A stretch of 64,000 bases of DNA from Segniliparus rotundus DSM 44985 (lineage in GTDB: Bacteria > Actinomycetota > Actinomycetes > Mycobacteriales > Mycobacteriaceae). A program made the position numbers and the translations under genes. The stretch is from contig NC_014168.1 of NCBI RefSeq assembly GCF_000092825.1, positions 310,001-374,000 of the forward strand, read 5' to 3'. Under the pieces are notes generated by a model that saw nothing but the letters and a program-made list of their open reading frames with translations, was not told the origin of the DNA and made no database searches. Positions 50,511-63,576 of this stretch are shown here, piece after piece. The stretch's first letter is position 1; each line of letters begins with the position of its first letter.

Positions 50511-50789
50511 ATGTCGATGGATGTCGCCGAAAAACTGGAGCAGGTTCTTCGAGAAGACCTCTCGGTGCGGGCAAGCCAGATCACGCGGGACGCGTTGCTG
50601 GTCGACGACCTGGGAATCGATTCGGTGGGGTTCGCGCTCGGCCTCGTCGTGATCGAGGAGAAGCTCGGGGTTGCGCTCTCCGAGGACCAGCTGCTCGTCT
50701 GCAATTCTTTCGGCGACCTCGTCGACATCGTCTCTTCCATGAAGAACGCGGGCTCTGCTCCCGTTGCCGAAGCGAAGCCCGCGGTCTGA
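50511..50789 (+). CDS. mbtL: Acyl carrier protein MbtL
   Basis: This 92-aa acyl carrier protein has phosphopantetheine attachment at S38 in DLGIDSVGF. It would hold the fatty acid that MbtM activates and MbtN desaturates for the mycobactin lipid tail. ATG 50511 has AAAAGGAG 6 nt upstream; a longer frame without a ribosome site is rejected. The three-gene order with mbtM and mbtN, and the iron box upstream, fix the assignment. Confidence 0.92.
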   Translation: MSMDVAEKLEQVLREDLSVRASQITRDALLVDDLGIDSVGFALGLVVIEEKLGVALSEDQLLVCNSFGDLVDIVSSMKNAGSAPVAEAKPAV

Positions 50790-50799
50790 GGGAGCGACT

Positions 50800-52431
50800 G
50801 TGACGATGACGGACGCGCAAGGAAACAGGCTGGCGGCAAAGATCTCCGAGGCGATGCTGTCCACTTCCGCCGACCTGGTAATCATGGACGCCGAAACCAG
50901 GGAATGGAGCCGGTTCCCCTGGGGGGAGGTGCACGCGCGCGCTGAGGCTGTCGCCGCCGACCTCCTGGACAGGGCGGACGGCCCGGTGGGAACGCTCGGG
51001 TTGATCGGGAACCCCACGGTCGACATCGTGGCGAGCGTGCTCGGCGCCTGGTTGGCCGGGGGCAGCGTGTCGCTCTTCCCCGGCATGGTGCGCGGCGCCG
51101 ACCTGGGCAGATGGGCTGAGACGACATTGGGCCGGTGCGCGCAGATCGGGGTGCGCACGATTTTCAGCTACGGCCGCGAGCTGGAGCAGTTGCGCGCCGT
51201 GCAATCCGGCGTCCGGACCGAAGACGTCGCGCGCATCGGAGCCAAGCCCCGCCCCCAATCCTTTGTCCCGCCGCGCACAGGGGACGACAGCACCCCGGCG
51301 GTGCTGCAGAACTCCTCCGGGTCCACGGGGCAGCCGAAGACGGCGATCTTGTCCCGTGGGGCGTTCCTGAGCAATATCGCCGCAGTGGCGGACCGGACGC
51401 TGTTGGGCAAAGAAGACGTGGTGTGCAGCTGGTTGCCGCTCTACCACGACATGGGGCTCATCACGCTTGTGTCCGCGATGTGGGCGGGCGCGCCGCTGTG
51501 GCTCGCCCCCAGCGGCGCGTTTTCCGCCGCGCCGCTCAAATGGCTGGACTGGATCACCGAGAGCGGGGCGACGTATGTGAAGGCCCCGAACTTCGCGTAC
51601 GACATCATCGGCAGGTACGGGGACAAGATCGACCGCGGTGTGGACCTCGGCACGTTGCGGGTCGCGGTGAGCGCGGCGGAGTTGATTCATTGCGACAGCT
51701 TCGAACGCTTCCTCGCCGCGACGGCCCCGGTGGGCTTCAACCCGGGCTCCGCCATGACGGCCTACGGCCTGGCGGAGGCGACGTGCGCGGTGGCCGCTTC
51801 CCGGCCCGGAGCCGGAGCGCGCTTTGACGACGTGTCCGTCACCATGCCGGACGGCGGCCAGTCCCGCCGCAGGTACGCGCGTCTCGGCGCCGCGTTGGAC
51901 GGCATGCGCCTGCGCATTGCGCCCCCCGCGGCCCCGGTCCCTGCCATCAACGGCAGAGAGGTCGGCGAAATCGAGGTCACCGGGGCGTGCATGATGAACG
52001 GCTACCTCGGGGCCGATCCGATCCGACGTGACGAATGGTTCAAGACGGGCGATCTCGGCTATCTGCTCGACGGCGAGCTTGTTGTGGTCGGCCGGTTCAA
52101 GGAACTCATCGTCCTGGCCGGGCGCAACGTCTACCCCACCGATATCGAGCGCGCGGCGGCCTCGGTGGAGGGCGTGCGGGCTGGCAGGGTCGCGGCGGTC
52201 GGCCTCGACGAGGGCGGTCTGCGCCCGAGGCTCGCGCTCGCTCTGGAGTACAAGGGCTCCGACCTGGACACTGCTCGCAGGCGGGTGGTCCAACGGGTCG
52301 CCGCCGACTGCGGGATCGTCCCCGCGGAGGTCGTGTTCGCCGCCCCTGGGGAGCTGCCGGTCACGACTTCGGGCAAATTACGTCGGCTCGACGTCAAGCA
52401 CATGATCGAGACCGGAGGAGGACTGCGATGA
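50800..52431 (+). CDS. mbtM: Fatty acyl-AMP ligase MbtM (FadD33)
   Basis: This 543-aa adenylating enzyme has the AMP-binding P-loop [37 protein letters not shown] and the C-terminal [10 protein letters not shown] block with catalytic Lys. It activates a long-chain fatty acid and loads it on MbtL. I chose GTG 50800 because GAGGGAG lies 6-7 nt upstream; ATG 50806 is the alternative. It begins 10 bp after mbtL and overlaps mbtN by 4 bp. Confidence 0.92.
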   Translation: MTMTDAQGNRLAAKISEAMLSTSADLVIMDAETREWSRFPWGEVHARAEAVAADLLDRADGPVGTLGLIGNPTVDIVASVLGAWLAGGSVSLFPGMVRGADLGRWAETTLGRCAQIGVRTIFSYGRELEQLRAVQSGVRTEDVARIGAKPRPQSFVPPRTGDDSTPAVLQNSSGSTGQPKTAILSRGAFLSNIAAVADRTLLGKEDVVCSWLPLYHDMGLITLVSAMWAGAPLWLAPSGAFSAAPLKWLDWITESGATYVKAPNFAYDIIGRYGDKIDRGVDLGTLRVAVSAAELIHCDSFERFLAATAPVGFNPGSAMTAYGLAEATCAVAASRPGAGARFDDVSVTMPDGGQSRRRYARLGAALDGMRLRIAPPAAPVPAINGREVGEIEVTGACMMNGYLGADPIRRDEWFKTGDLGYLLDGELVVVGRFKELIVLAGRNVYPTDIERAAASVEGVRAGRVAAVGLDEGGLRPRLALALEYKGSDLDTARRRVVQRVAADCGIVPAEVVFAAPGELPVTTSGKLRRLDVKHMIETGGGLR

Positions 52432-53603
52432 CAAGCGTCGATGTGAGCCGCAGGGCGCAAGAGCGGCTGTCGCCGGAGGGATTCCAGGACTTGCTGCGCT
52501 CGGTCGTGGACGACGAGGTCCGGGCCTGGGTCGAGGAAGCCGAGAAAGACGAGCGGTTCCCCCGCAAGCTCATCGAACGGTTCGGCGAGCGCGGCGTGTT
52601 CGAGGACAAATGGGCGTCCGGGGCCCTTCCCGACGTGGCGAAACTCGTCGAATTGGGCTTCGCGCTGGGCGGACTCGGCTCTGTCGGCATCAGCGTCGGC
52701 GTGAGCTTGCACGATTCGGCCATCTCGGTCCTGCGCCGATTCGGCAGGACCGACTACCTGCGCGAAGTCGCGGAGAGCGCGATTCGGGGCGAAACCTTGC
52801 TCTGCATCGGGGCCTCCGAGGAAATCGGTGGTTCTGACCTGCAAATCTCCGAAACTATGGTGCGCAGCCACGACGGCGGCTACCAGATCAACGGCAGCAA
52901 AAAATTCGTGTCGCTCGCGCCTGTCGCCGACCACATCGTCGTGGTGGCCCGCAGCGCGGACAGCGCGCCGGAGGGCCAAAAAGGCAACGTCATGCTCTTG
53001 CTGGTGCCGACGGCGCAAACTGCCGTGCGCGAGCCTTACCGCAAACTCAGCGCCGGGCCGCTCGAAACCGCGTGGGTGGACATCGACACCTGGGTGCCCG
53101 CCGAGGCATTGATCGCCCGGCCCGGCGCGGGCCTCGCGGCGATCAGTTGGGGGTTGTCCCATGAACGGCTCGGCGTCGCGGCGCAAATCGTCGCGCTCTG
53201 CGAACGGGCTTTAGGGATCACGCTCGCCAGAATGACGGACCGGGTGCAGTTCGGCAGCACCCTCATCGAGCATCAGGCGCTGCGGTTGCGTTTCGCGGAC
53301 CTGTGGTCCAGGGTCAATATGATGCGCTACTCGTTGGCGGGGATCGCGGCCACGGGCGAGATGAACCTGCGCACAGCCGCGGCCGTGAAAGTCACGGCGG
53401 CCCGGCTCGGCGAAGAAGTGCTCTCCGAGTGCCTGCATATCTTCGGCGGCTCAGGGTATTTGGTCGACCACACCCCGATTGGCCGCTGGTGGCGGGATAT
53501 GAAGTTGGCCCGCGTGGGCGGCGGCACGGATGAGACGCTTTGGGAATTCGTCGCCACCGCGATGAAGCCGGATGTCGAGGGCTACCGTTCCTTATGCCCG
53601 TAG
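52428..53603 (+). CDS. mbtN: Acyl-ACP dehydrogenase MbtN (FadE14)
   Basis: This 391-aa flavoprotein has the acyl-CoA dehydrogenase fold: [62 protein letters not shown], and [33 protein letters not shown]. It introduces the double bond in the MbtL-bound acyl chain of mycobactin. ATG 52428 overlaps mbtM, with GGAGGAGGA upstream. A long bidirectional terminator follows. Confidence 0.93.
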   Translation: MTSVDVSRRAQERLSPEGFQDLLRSVVDDEVRAWVEEAEKDERFPRKLIERFGERGVFEDKWASGALPDVAKLVELGFALGGLGSVGISVGVSLHDSAISVLRRFGRTDYLREVAESAIRGETLLCIGASEEIGGSDLQISETMVRSHDGGYQINGSKKFVSLAPVADHIVVVARSADSAPEGQKGNVMLLLVPTAQTAVREPYRKLSAGPLETAWVDIDTWVPAEALIARPGAGLAAISWGLSHERLGVAAQIVALCERALGITLARMTDRVQFGSTLIEHQALRLRFADLWSRVNMMRYSLAGIAATGEMNLRTAAAVKVTAARLGEEVLSECLHIFGGSGYLVDHTPIGRWWRDMKLARVGGGTDETLWEFVATAMKPDVEGYRSLCP

Positions 53604-53623
53604 CGCGGGATGGCGGAGAGCTC

Positions 53624-53661
53624 AGCAGAGCATCAGGGAGCCCCAGCAGAACATCAGGGAG
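53624..53661. repeat. Short direct repeat
   Basis: Two 17-bp copies (53624-53640 and 53645-53661), differing at one base and reading AGCAGAGCATCAGGGAG in the first, lie between the mbtN stop and the terminator. No function is evident. Confidence 0.5.
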
Positions 53662-53670
53662 CAGAGTCCT

Positions 53671-53720
53671 GGAGAAAGAAGAAAAGAGCCCTCGGACGGG
53701 GGCTCTTTTCTTCTTTCTCC
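53671..53720. terminator. Bidirectional terminator between mbtN and mbtK
   Basis: This is a perfect 21-bp inverted repeat with an 8-nt loop. The arms are GC at the base of the loop (GAGCCC/GGGCTC) and A/G- or T/C-rich outward, giving a T-rich run on either strand. It ends both convergent transcripts. Confidence 0.85.
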
Positions 53721-53726
53721 ACCGAG

Positions 53727-54386
53727 CTATTCGGGTTGCTCCTCCGTTTTCGCCGCCGGCTCTTCGGCTTCCAGGGGCCAGGACTCGGGCACGTCGGCCG
53801 GAGTCCGCGGCAGGGTGTACAACGCCATTCTGCGGTTGGGCATTTGATGCTCGCCGAGGAAGACGCATCCGACGTGCTCGAAAACCCGGCGGGTCTCCAC
53901 GTTCTTGTGCTCGGGGTCGAACATGATCCTTCGGCATTGCGGTTCGAGCTCGAAAAAACTTTTGATGAGCCTGGGCAGGAGCATGACCATGAACCCCTTG
54001 CTCGCCATCGCCTCGTCGGCTATAGCGCCATGCATGCCCAGGTCGTGCGGATCGGCGGCGTATGTGGCGCCGATCGAGTCCTGCGCCGGGCGGTAGCACT
54101 CCAGATAGCCGATCGGCTTGTCGCGGAACAAGATCAGGTAGGGATGCGAGTAGTTGCTTTCGACCTGCGCTTTGAGCTGGTCGTACCAGCGCTCGTCGGG
54201 CCAATCCTGTTCCCAGCCGCGCACAAGCGCGGGCTGGCGCATCCATGCGGCGATGATCGCGGTGTCCTCGCTGTCCGGGTCCACGCGTCGCACGGCGAAC
54301 GGCGGGTCCAAATTCGGCTCGGGCGGCGCCGGCACGGACGGATCGGGGGCGATGAGACGATAGAGAACGGGCCAAGGCCGAGACAC
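53727..54386 (-). CDS. mbtK: Lysine N-acyltransferase MbtK
   Basis: This 219-aa GNAT-type siderophore acyltransferase resembles Rv1347c. Shared blocks include ADPHDLGMHGAIADEAMASKGFMVMLLPRLI, CRRIMFDPEHKNVETRRVFEHVGCVFLGEHQMPNRRMALY. It transfers the lipid from MbtL to the lysine of mycobactin. The open frame reaches 54632, but the iron box and a TATACT -10 lie at 54392-54410. I therefore place the start at GTG 54386, 7 nt after the -10. The last 30 residues are acidic/Pro-rich. Confidence 0.9.
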   Translation of the reverse strand: MSRPWPVLYRLIAPDPSVPAPPEPNLDPPFAVRRVDPDSEDTAIIAAWMRQPALVRGWEQDWPDERWYDQLKAQVESNYSHPYLILFRDKPIGYLECYRPAQDSIGATYAADPHDLGMHGAIADEAMASKGFMVMLLPRLIKSFFELEPQCRRIMFDPEHKNVETRRVFEHVGCVFLGEHQMPNRRMALYTLPRTPADVPESWPLEAEEPAAKTEEQPE

Positions 54387-54391
54387 GCGGT

Positions 54392-54410
54392 GTAGTATAG
54401 CCTGCCCTAA
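54392..54410 (-). promoter_or_regulatory. IdeR-like iron box and promoter of mbtK
   Basis: The minus strand reads TTAGGGCAGGCTATACTAC, agreeing with the IdeR palindrome at 14 of 19 positions. The -10 TATACT (54399-54394) lies inside the box and 7 nt before the GTG start of mbtK, so repressor and polymerase sites coincide. The box could also affect the divergent gene at 54559. Confidence 0.7.
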
Positions 54411-54558
54411 CTCGGAGTGGGCGTCGAGGCTTCTCTCTGCGGCCGGCTTGAGAGTCGTAGGACTCATCAATCGCACACCGCCCAGCGACGAGCGAAGCGA
54501 TCGCGTGGAGCGCGCGCAGGAGCCTTGGCTCAAAACCATATGACGCTCACGGCCCAGC

Positions 54559-54969
54559 ATGGCAATCGTCAACCACCACGAGCGGGCGCGGAAACTCGCC
54601 GGATCAGCCGAATTGGACTCGTGGATCAGCAAGTGCGCGCACTACGACGAGGTCGAGCACTGGGACGCGGCCGACATCAAGATCAGTTTGACCCAGAAAA
54701 CCGTCGTCGAGCGCCAGCAGGACCCAGGGCTCTCCCAGGCCCATGGCGTCGGGATCAAGATCTTCTCCCCGTCTGTTGTGTGGCACGTCTCTGGGGTCCC
54801 GCTGCCGGACCAGGTGTACACCGTCGCGGACGAGTACGCCTATGTGGCTTTCGTGCGGGGCGTGATCGTCTTCGCCGACTGCAAACAATTCGAAGGCAAG
54901 CAGGATTATCTGCCGACTATGCAGAAAATGTTCCTTGAGACCTATCAGAAGGTGCAGGCGCTTCCGTAA
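54559..54969 (+). CDS. Hypothetical protein divergent from mbtK
   Basis: This 136-aa soluble protein is mixed alpha/beta with no signal peptide. Its middle has GVGIKIFSPSVVWHV and DEYAYVAFVRGVIVFADCKQF, and it ends in an aromatic helix (YLPTMQKMFLETYQKV). I do not recognise a family. The ATG at 54559 has no clear ribosome site. It is about 170 bp from the mbtK start, with the iron box between, so iron control is possible. Confidence 0.6.
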   Translation: MAIVNHHERARKLAGSAELDSWISKCAHYDEVEHWDAADIKISLTQKTVVERQQDPGLSQAHGVGIKIFSPSVVWHVSGVPLPDQVYTVADEYAYVAFVRGVIVFADCKQFEGKQDYLPTMQKMFLETYQKVQALP

Positions 54970-55182
54970 CGCCGTCGAGGACCGCGCTCGCGCGGCGGAC
55001 GGTCTGCCCGGCGTCTTCTCCCCGGACCGCTCTGGCCTGGCGCCCGCGGGCTTTGCCCGGCGTCGCCGCGTGACTGATGTATCACGAGCTTCTACTAGCG
55101 CAGCGTGGGGAACATGCCGTATCCTCTGCTCAGACAGACCGTTGGGACAGTGGAAAGAATTCGAAAGGAATCCAAAAGGACC

Positions 55183-55698
55183 ATGCGAAAGCGACATCTC
55201 GTTCTTTCTGCCATCTTGGCGCTCCTCGGTTCTGGCGCGTTCGGCGCGGCTCCGGCCTCGGCCGAATCCGACCCGGCGGCCTGCGCGGCGCTCAACGACT
55301 TGCAGCCCAAGCTCGAAGCGCAAGTTTCGAGCATCAACGGGATCAGCTCCAAGGAGCGTGAAATCCGTGAGAACACCAACGACCCCGACGAGAAGATCGC
55401 GTCTCGCGAGGGCCAGCTCAGCCAAACCATCGACATTCAGAACGGCACCGCCGACCAGCTGCGCGGCGTCGCGGACACGGTGGAGAACCCACAGGTCCAG
55501 GGGGTGTTGAACAACTGGGCGGACGCGCTCAACGGGTTCTCGGACGCCCTGCAGGACCGCCTGGACAACGGACTTGGCGAGGACCCCGACCCGCAGTCCG
55601 CCTCCTGGTTGCACGCCACCGCCCAGCGTGTCAACCTCGCCGCGGACGCCTTCCGCGCCACCTTGAAGTCGGTGTGCGCCGCGCCCCCCAATTCCTAA
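55183..55698 (+). CDS. Secreted helical hypothetical protein
   Basis: This 171-aa protein has a Sec signal peptide: MRKRH, hydrophobic core LVLSAILALLGSGAFG, and a probable cleavage after APASA (about residue 24). The mature protein is helical and acidic, with one Cys near its start (DPAACAAL) and one near its end (KSVCAAPP), likely joined by a disulfide. The upstream in-frame extension to 55105 would hide the signal peptide and is rejected; AAAAGGA precedes the chosen ATG. The family is unknown. Confidence 0.75.
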   Translation: MRKRHLVLSAILALLGSGAFGAAPASAESDPAACAALNDLQPKLEAQVSSINGISSKEREIRENTNDPDEKIASREGQLSQTIDIQNGTADQLRGVADTVENPQVQGVLNNWADALNGFSDALQDRLDNGLGEDPDPQSASWLHATAQRVNLAADAFRATLKSVCAAPPNS

Positions 55699-55728
55699 AG
55701 CCCACTCCTAGTTTCGAGCAACCACCAG

Positions 55729-60291
<4,563 letters not shown>

Positions 60292-60329
60292 GCACGCGGT
60301 GCTTTCCAGCGAGAAAGAGATGACTTGCC

Positions 60330-61778
60330 ATGCCTGATCCGAGCGGCTTTTTAAAGCACACCATGGCCCAGCTCCCCGCGCGTCGGCCCGTGCCGTTGCG
60401 TCTGCGCGACTGGAACGAGGTCTACCAGGAGTTCGACGAGACGACGCTGCGCAACCAGGCGAGCCGGTGCATGGACTGCGGCATCCCGTTCTGCCATCAG
60501 GGCTGCCCGCTCGGCAACTTGATCCCCGATTGGAACGACCTCAGCCGCACCGGCCAGTGGCGTGACGCGATCGAGCGGTTGCACGCGACGAACAATTTCC
60601 CCGAGTTCACCGGCCGGCTCTGCCCCGCGCCGTGCGAATCGGCGTGCGTTTTGGGCATCAACCAGGACCCGGTGACGATCAAGCAGATCGAGGTCGAGAT
60701 CATCGACCGCGCCTTCGAGGAGGGCTGGGTCCCGCCGGTGCACCCGCATCAGCTCACCGGCAAGCGCGTCGCCGTCGTGGGCTCCGGTCCCGCTGGCCTG
60801 GCGGCCGCGCAACAACTGACCCGAGCCGGGCACATGGTGACCGTCTTCGAGCGGGACGAGCGCATCGGCGGCCTTTTGCGTTACGGCATCCCCGATTTCA
60901 AAATGGAGAAGCGGCACATCGACCGCAGGCTCGTGCAGATGGAGGCGGAAGGCACGATTTTCCGCGTCGGCGTGAACGTCGGCGTCGACGTCACTGTGGA
61001 GAAGCTGCGCGCCAGCTACAACGCGGTCGTGCTCGCCGTCGGGGCCCTGGAGCCAAGGGAGCTGGATGTTCCGGGCCGCGACCTCGACGGGGTCGTGCAA
61101 GCGATGGACTACCTGCCGGAGGCCAACCGCGCCCTGTACGAGGGGCGCGCCGCGCGGATCGACGCGAGGGGCAAGCGCGTCGTGATTATCGGCGGCGGCG
61201 ACACCGGGGCCGACTGCCTCGGCACCGCGCTTCGGCAAGGCGCGGCGAGCGTGCATCAGTTCGACATCAACCCCGAGCCGCCGAAGTCCCGCGACGAGAC
61301 GATGCCTTGGCCCACCTACCCAAGGGTCTTGCGCTCCTCGGCCGCGCACCAGGAGGGCGGCGAGCGCGTGTTCGCGGCCAACACGATCGAGTTCATCGGC
61401 CGCGACGGCGCGCTCGTCGGGCTCAAAGCGCATGAGGACGTCCGTCGCGAAGGCCGCTCCATTGTGTCCGTTGGCGGCGAGTTCACCCAAGAGGCCGACC
61501 TGGTGCTGCTCGCGCTGGGTTTCACCGGGCCGCAGCGCCCGGACCTGTTGGACAAGCTCGGCGTCGAGCTCACCGAGCGCGGCGACGTCAAGCGCGACGA
61601 GAACTACCAGACGAGCGTGGAGGGCGTCTTCGTCGCCGGCGACGGCGGCCGAGGCCAGTCGCTGATCGTGTGGGCCATCGCCGAGGGCCGCGCCGCCGCC
61701 GCTGCCGTGGACGAATGGCTGGAAGGCGAGACGGCGCTGCCGAGGCCCATTGCGCCGCACGCCCAGCCATTGGGCTGA
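60330..61778 (+). CDS. gltD: Glutamate synthase small subunit
   Basis: This 482-aa beta subunit carries two N-terminal 4Fe-4S clusters (CMDCGIPFCHQGCPLGN and CPAPCESACVL). It also has an FAD-binding VAVVGSGPAGLAAAQQL and an NADPH-binding VVIIGGGDTGADCLG. It passes electrons from NADPH to the large subunit. The start is ATG 60330; the ribosome site GAAAGAGA is moderate. Two hairpins separate it from the convergent fasciclin gene. Confidence 0.96.
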   Translation: MPDPSGFLKHTMAQLPARRPVPLRLRDWNEVYQEFDETTLRNQASRCMDCGIPFCHQGCPLGNLIPDWNDLSRTGQWRDAIERLHATNNFPEFTGRLCPAPCESACVLGINQDPVTIKQIEVEIIDRAFEEGWVPPVHPHQLTGKRVAVVGSGPAGLAAAQQLTRAGHMVTVFERDERIGGLLRYGIPDFKMEKRHIDRRLVQMEAEGTIFRVGVNVGVDVTVEKLRASYNAVVLAVGALEPRELDVPGRDLDGVVQAMDYLPEANRALYEGRAARIDARGKRVVIIGGGDTGADCLGTALRQGAASVHQFDINPEPPKSRDETMPWPTYPRVLRSSAAHQEGGERVFAANTIEFIGRDGALVGLKAHEDVRREGRSIVSVGGEFTQEADLVLLALGFTGPQRPDLLDKLGVELTERGDVKRDENYQTSVEGVFVAGDGGRGQSLIVWAIAEGRAAAAAVDEWLEGETALPRPIAPHAQPLG

Positions 61779-61792
61779 CTGCACCAGCACGA

Positions 61793-61886
61793 GTCCGACC
61801 CGGCAGTGCTGCCCGCCATACGGCGGAGCGCTGCCGGGTCGGACGACTTGCCTTGCTCGCCCCACCCGCGCCGGTGCGGCGAGCAA
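61793..61886. terminator. Two hairpins between gltD and the fasciclin gene
   Basis: The first hairpin (61793-61844) has 18-bp arms with a single mismatch (GTCCGACCCGGCAG and its complement). The second (61853-61886) has perfect 9-bp arms, TTGCTCGCC/GGCGAGCAA. They lie between convergent genes and have no T-run, consistent with a bidirectional terminator. Confidence 0.7.
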
Positions 61887-61890
61887 CACG

Positions 61891-62517
61891 TCATTCGGTC
61901 GGCGGCATGAGGACCGTGTCGATGAGGTAGACCGTCGCGTTGGCGGTGTGGATGCCGCCGCAGATCACCGACGCGCCGTCGACCTTCAGATCGTCCCCGG
62001 AGCCGGTGACGGTCACCGCGCCGCCTTCCACGGTGGCGTGCTCGCCGTCGATGTCCTCGGGCTCAATCTGCCCAGGCACCACATGGTAGGTGAGGATCTT
62101 CGTCAAGGTCGGCGAATCAGTTTTGAGCGAGTCGATCGTGGCATGGTCGATCTTCGCGAAGGCCGAGTCGACAGGGGCGAACACCGTGAATTCGCCGCCG
62201 TCAAGGGTGTCGACCAAATGCACCTCGGGATTCAGCTTGCCCGACACCGCCGACGTCAGCGTCGTCAGCAACGGGACATGGGAAGCCGCCACCGCGACCG
62301 GGTCCGCGGCCAATCCGGCGACTGACCCGGGTCCGGCCGGCACCTTCGCGGCGTACGCCTTGCAGCCCGCGCCGACCAGCGCCGACGAATACCCTTGCGC
62401 ACTGGCCGCCGAGATCCCGGGCAGCGCCGAACTGTCGTTTGTCAATCCCGCAAGCCCCATCGTCGCGACCGCGACGACGCCTGCTGCTGCGAATGAGTTT
62501 TTGAGAGTGCTGAGCAT
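61891..62517 (-). CDS. Secreted fasciclin-domain protein, MPT70/MPT83-like
   Basis: This 208-aa protein has a signal peptide to about residue 41 (ending ASA) and one FAS1 domain. The blocks DPVAVAASHVPLLTTLTSAVSGKLNPEVHLVDTLDGGEFTVFAPVDSAF and ILTYHVVPGQ, plus the end TANATVYLIDTVLMPP, closely follow MPT70. Two cysteines (GAGCKAY, VICGG) match its disulfide. No lipobox is visible, so it is MPT70-like (secreted) and not the lipoprotein MPT83. GAAGGAGA lies 9 nt before the ATG; the longer frame upstream is rejected. Confidence 0.9.
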   Translation of the reverse strand: MLSTLKNSFAAAGVVAVATMGLAGLTNDSSALPGISAASAQGYSSALVGAGCKAYAAKVPAGPGSVAGLAADPVAVAASHVPLLTTLTSAVSGKLNPEVHLVDTLDGGEFTVFAPVDSAFAKIDHATIDSLKTDSPTLTKILTYHVVPGQIEPEDIDGEHATVEGGAVTVTGSGDDLKVDGASVICGGIHTANATVYLIDTVLMPPTE

Positions 62518-62769
62518 AGTGACGTATCTCCTTCGAGAGTCCCTTCGAGGCAGAGCAGAGTTTGCCCTGCCACTATGCATTCGGAGCCGCGGCGCCCCCG
62601 GATGGGGGGCGAGCGTGTTTTTCGCCGGATTTCCGGCTCGGCCCTCGCGCACATGCTCCCTGATGTGGTGCGGCGCCTGCGCCAGTGCGGAACGAACCCC
62701 GGCCGCGGTGACAGCTGTGGGGAAATTTCTGCGGGAAAGTATTCGAGACGAGGAGCATGCCCGGGCCGA

Positions 62770-63567
62770 TCAGGGGGTCTCGTCCCAGCCGGGATTCGCG
62801 AGGACGTGTGCGACGCTCGCCCCGGCGGCGGGCCCCTCGTATGCTGTGACGACTTCCTCGATGCCGCCAGACATGCGGATGCTGCCGTGGTCCACCCACA
62901 GCGCGCGCTCGCAGAACTGGGCGAGGAACTCGTTGGAGTGGCTGGCGAACACCAGGATGCCCGAGCGGCGCACGAGAGCTTGCAGGCGCTCGCGCGCCTT
63001 CTTCATGAAGTCGGCGTCCACCGCGCCGATGCCCTCGTCAAGCAACAGGATCTCCGGGTCGATGCTGGTCACGACACCGAGCGCGAGCCGGATGCGCATC
63101 CCGGTGGAGTAGGTCCGCATCGGCATGTCCAAATAGTCGCCGAGCTCGGAGAACTCCGCGATCTCCTTGATTTTGCGCAGCATCGACTTGCGGGTCTGGC
63201 CGAGGAAAAGCCCCCGGATGAGGATGTTCTCGTACCCGGAGATCTCCGGGTCCATGCCGACGCCGAGGTCGAAGACCGGAGCCACGCGGCCACGGACCAC
63301 CGCGGTGCCCCGGGTCGGCTCATAGATCCCGGCAAGCAGACGCAGCAGCGTGGACTTGCCGGCTCCGTTGTGCCCGACGAGGCCGATGCGGTCGCCCTCG
63401 TGCAGCGAAAGCGTGATGTCGCGCAGCGCTTCGACGATGGGGAATTTGCTGGAACCGGCAATTGTGCCGCCTGCCTTGCTGAGCACCGCTTTCTTGAGCG
63501 AGCGGGTTTTGGCGTCGAAGATGGGGATCTCCACCCAGGCTTGGGCGAGGTCGACGGACACAGTCAT
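62770..63567 (-). CDS. rfbE: ABC transporter ATP-binding protein for galactan export (Rv3781/RfbE-like)
   Basis: This 265-aa Wzt-type ATPase has Walker A GHNGAGKST, the unusual polysaccharide-exporter signature YSTGMRIRLALG, Walker B ILLLDEGIGAVD, and H-loop FASHSNEF. The N-terminal leader IPIFDAKTRSLKKAVL is typical of the family. With the permease gene just upstream it would flip lipid-linked galactan across the membrane. GlfT1, its usual neighbour, is 50 kb away in this window. Confidence 0.92.
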   Translation of the reverse strand: MTVSVDLAQAWVEIPIFDAKTRSLKKAVLSKAGGTIAGSSKFPIVEALRDITLSLHEGDRIGLVGHNGAGKSTLLRLLAGIYEPTRGTAVVRGRVAPVFDLGVGMDPEISGYENILIRGLFLGQTRKSMLRKIKEIAEFSELGDYLDMPMRTYSTGMRIRLALGVVTSIDPEILLLDEGIGAVDADFMKKARERLQALVRRSGILVFASHSNEFLAQFCERALWVDHGSIRMSGGIEEVVTAYEGPAAGASVAHVLANPGWDETP

Positions 63568-63576
63568 GGTTTCCTC

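Noticed and set aside
53624-53661. Direct repeats after mbtN as a CRISPR or attachment site
   Set aside because: Only two copies, 17 bp, no spacer series and no integrase nearby.
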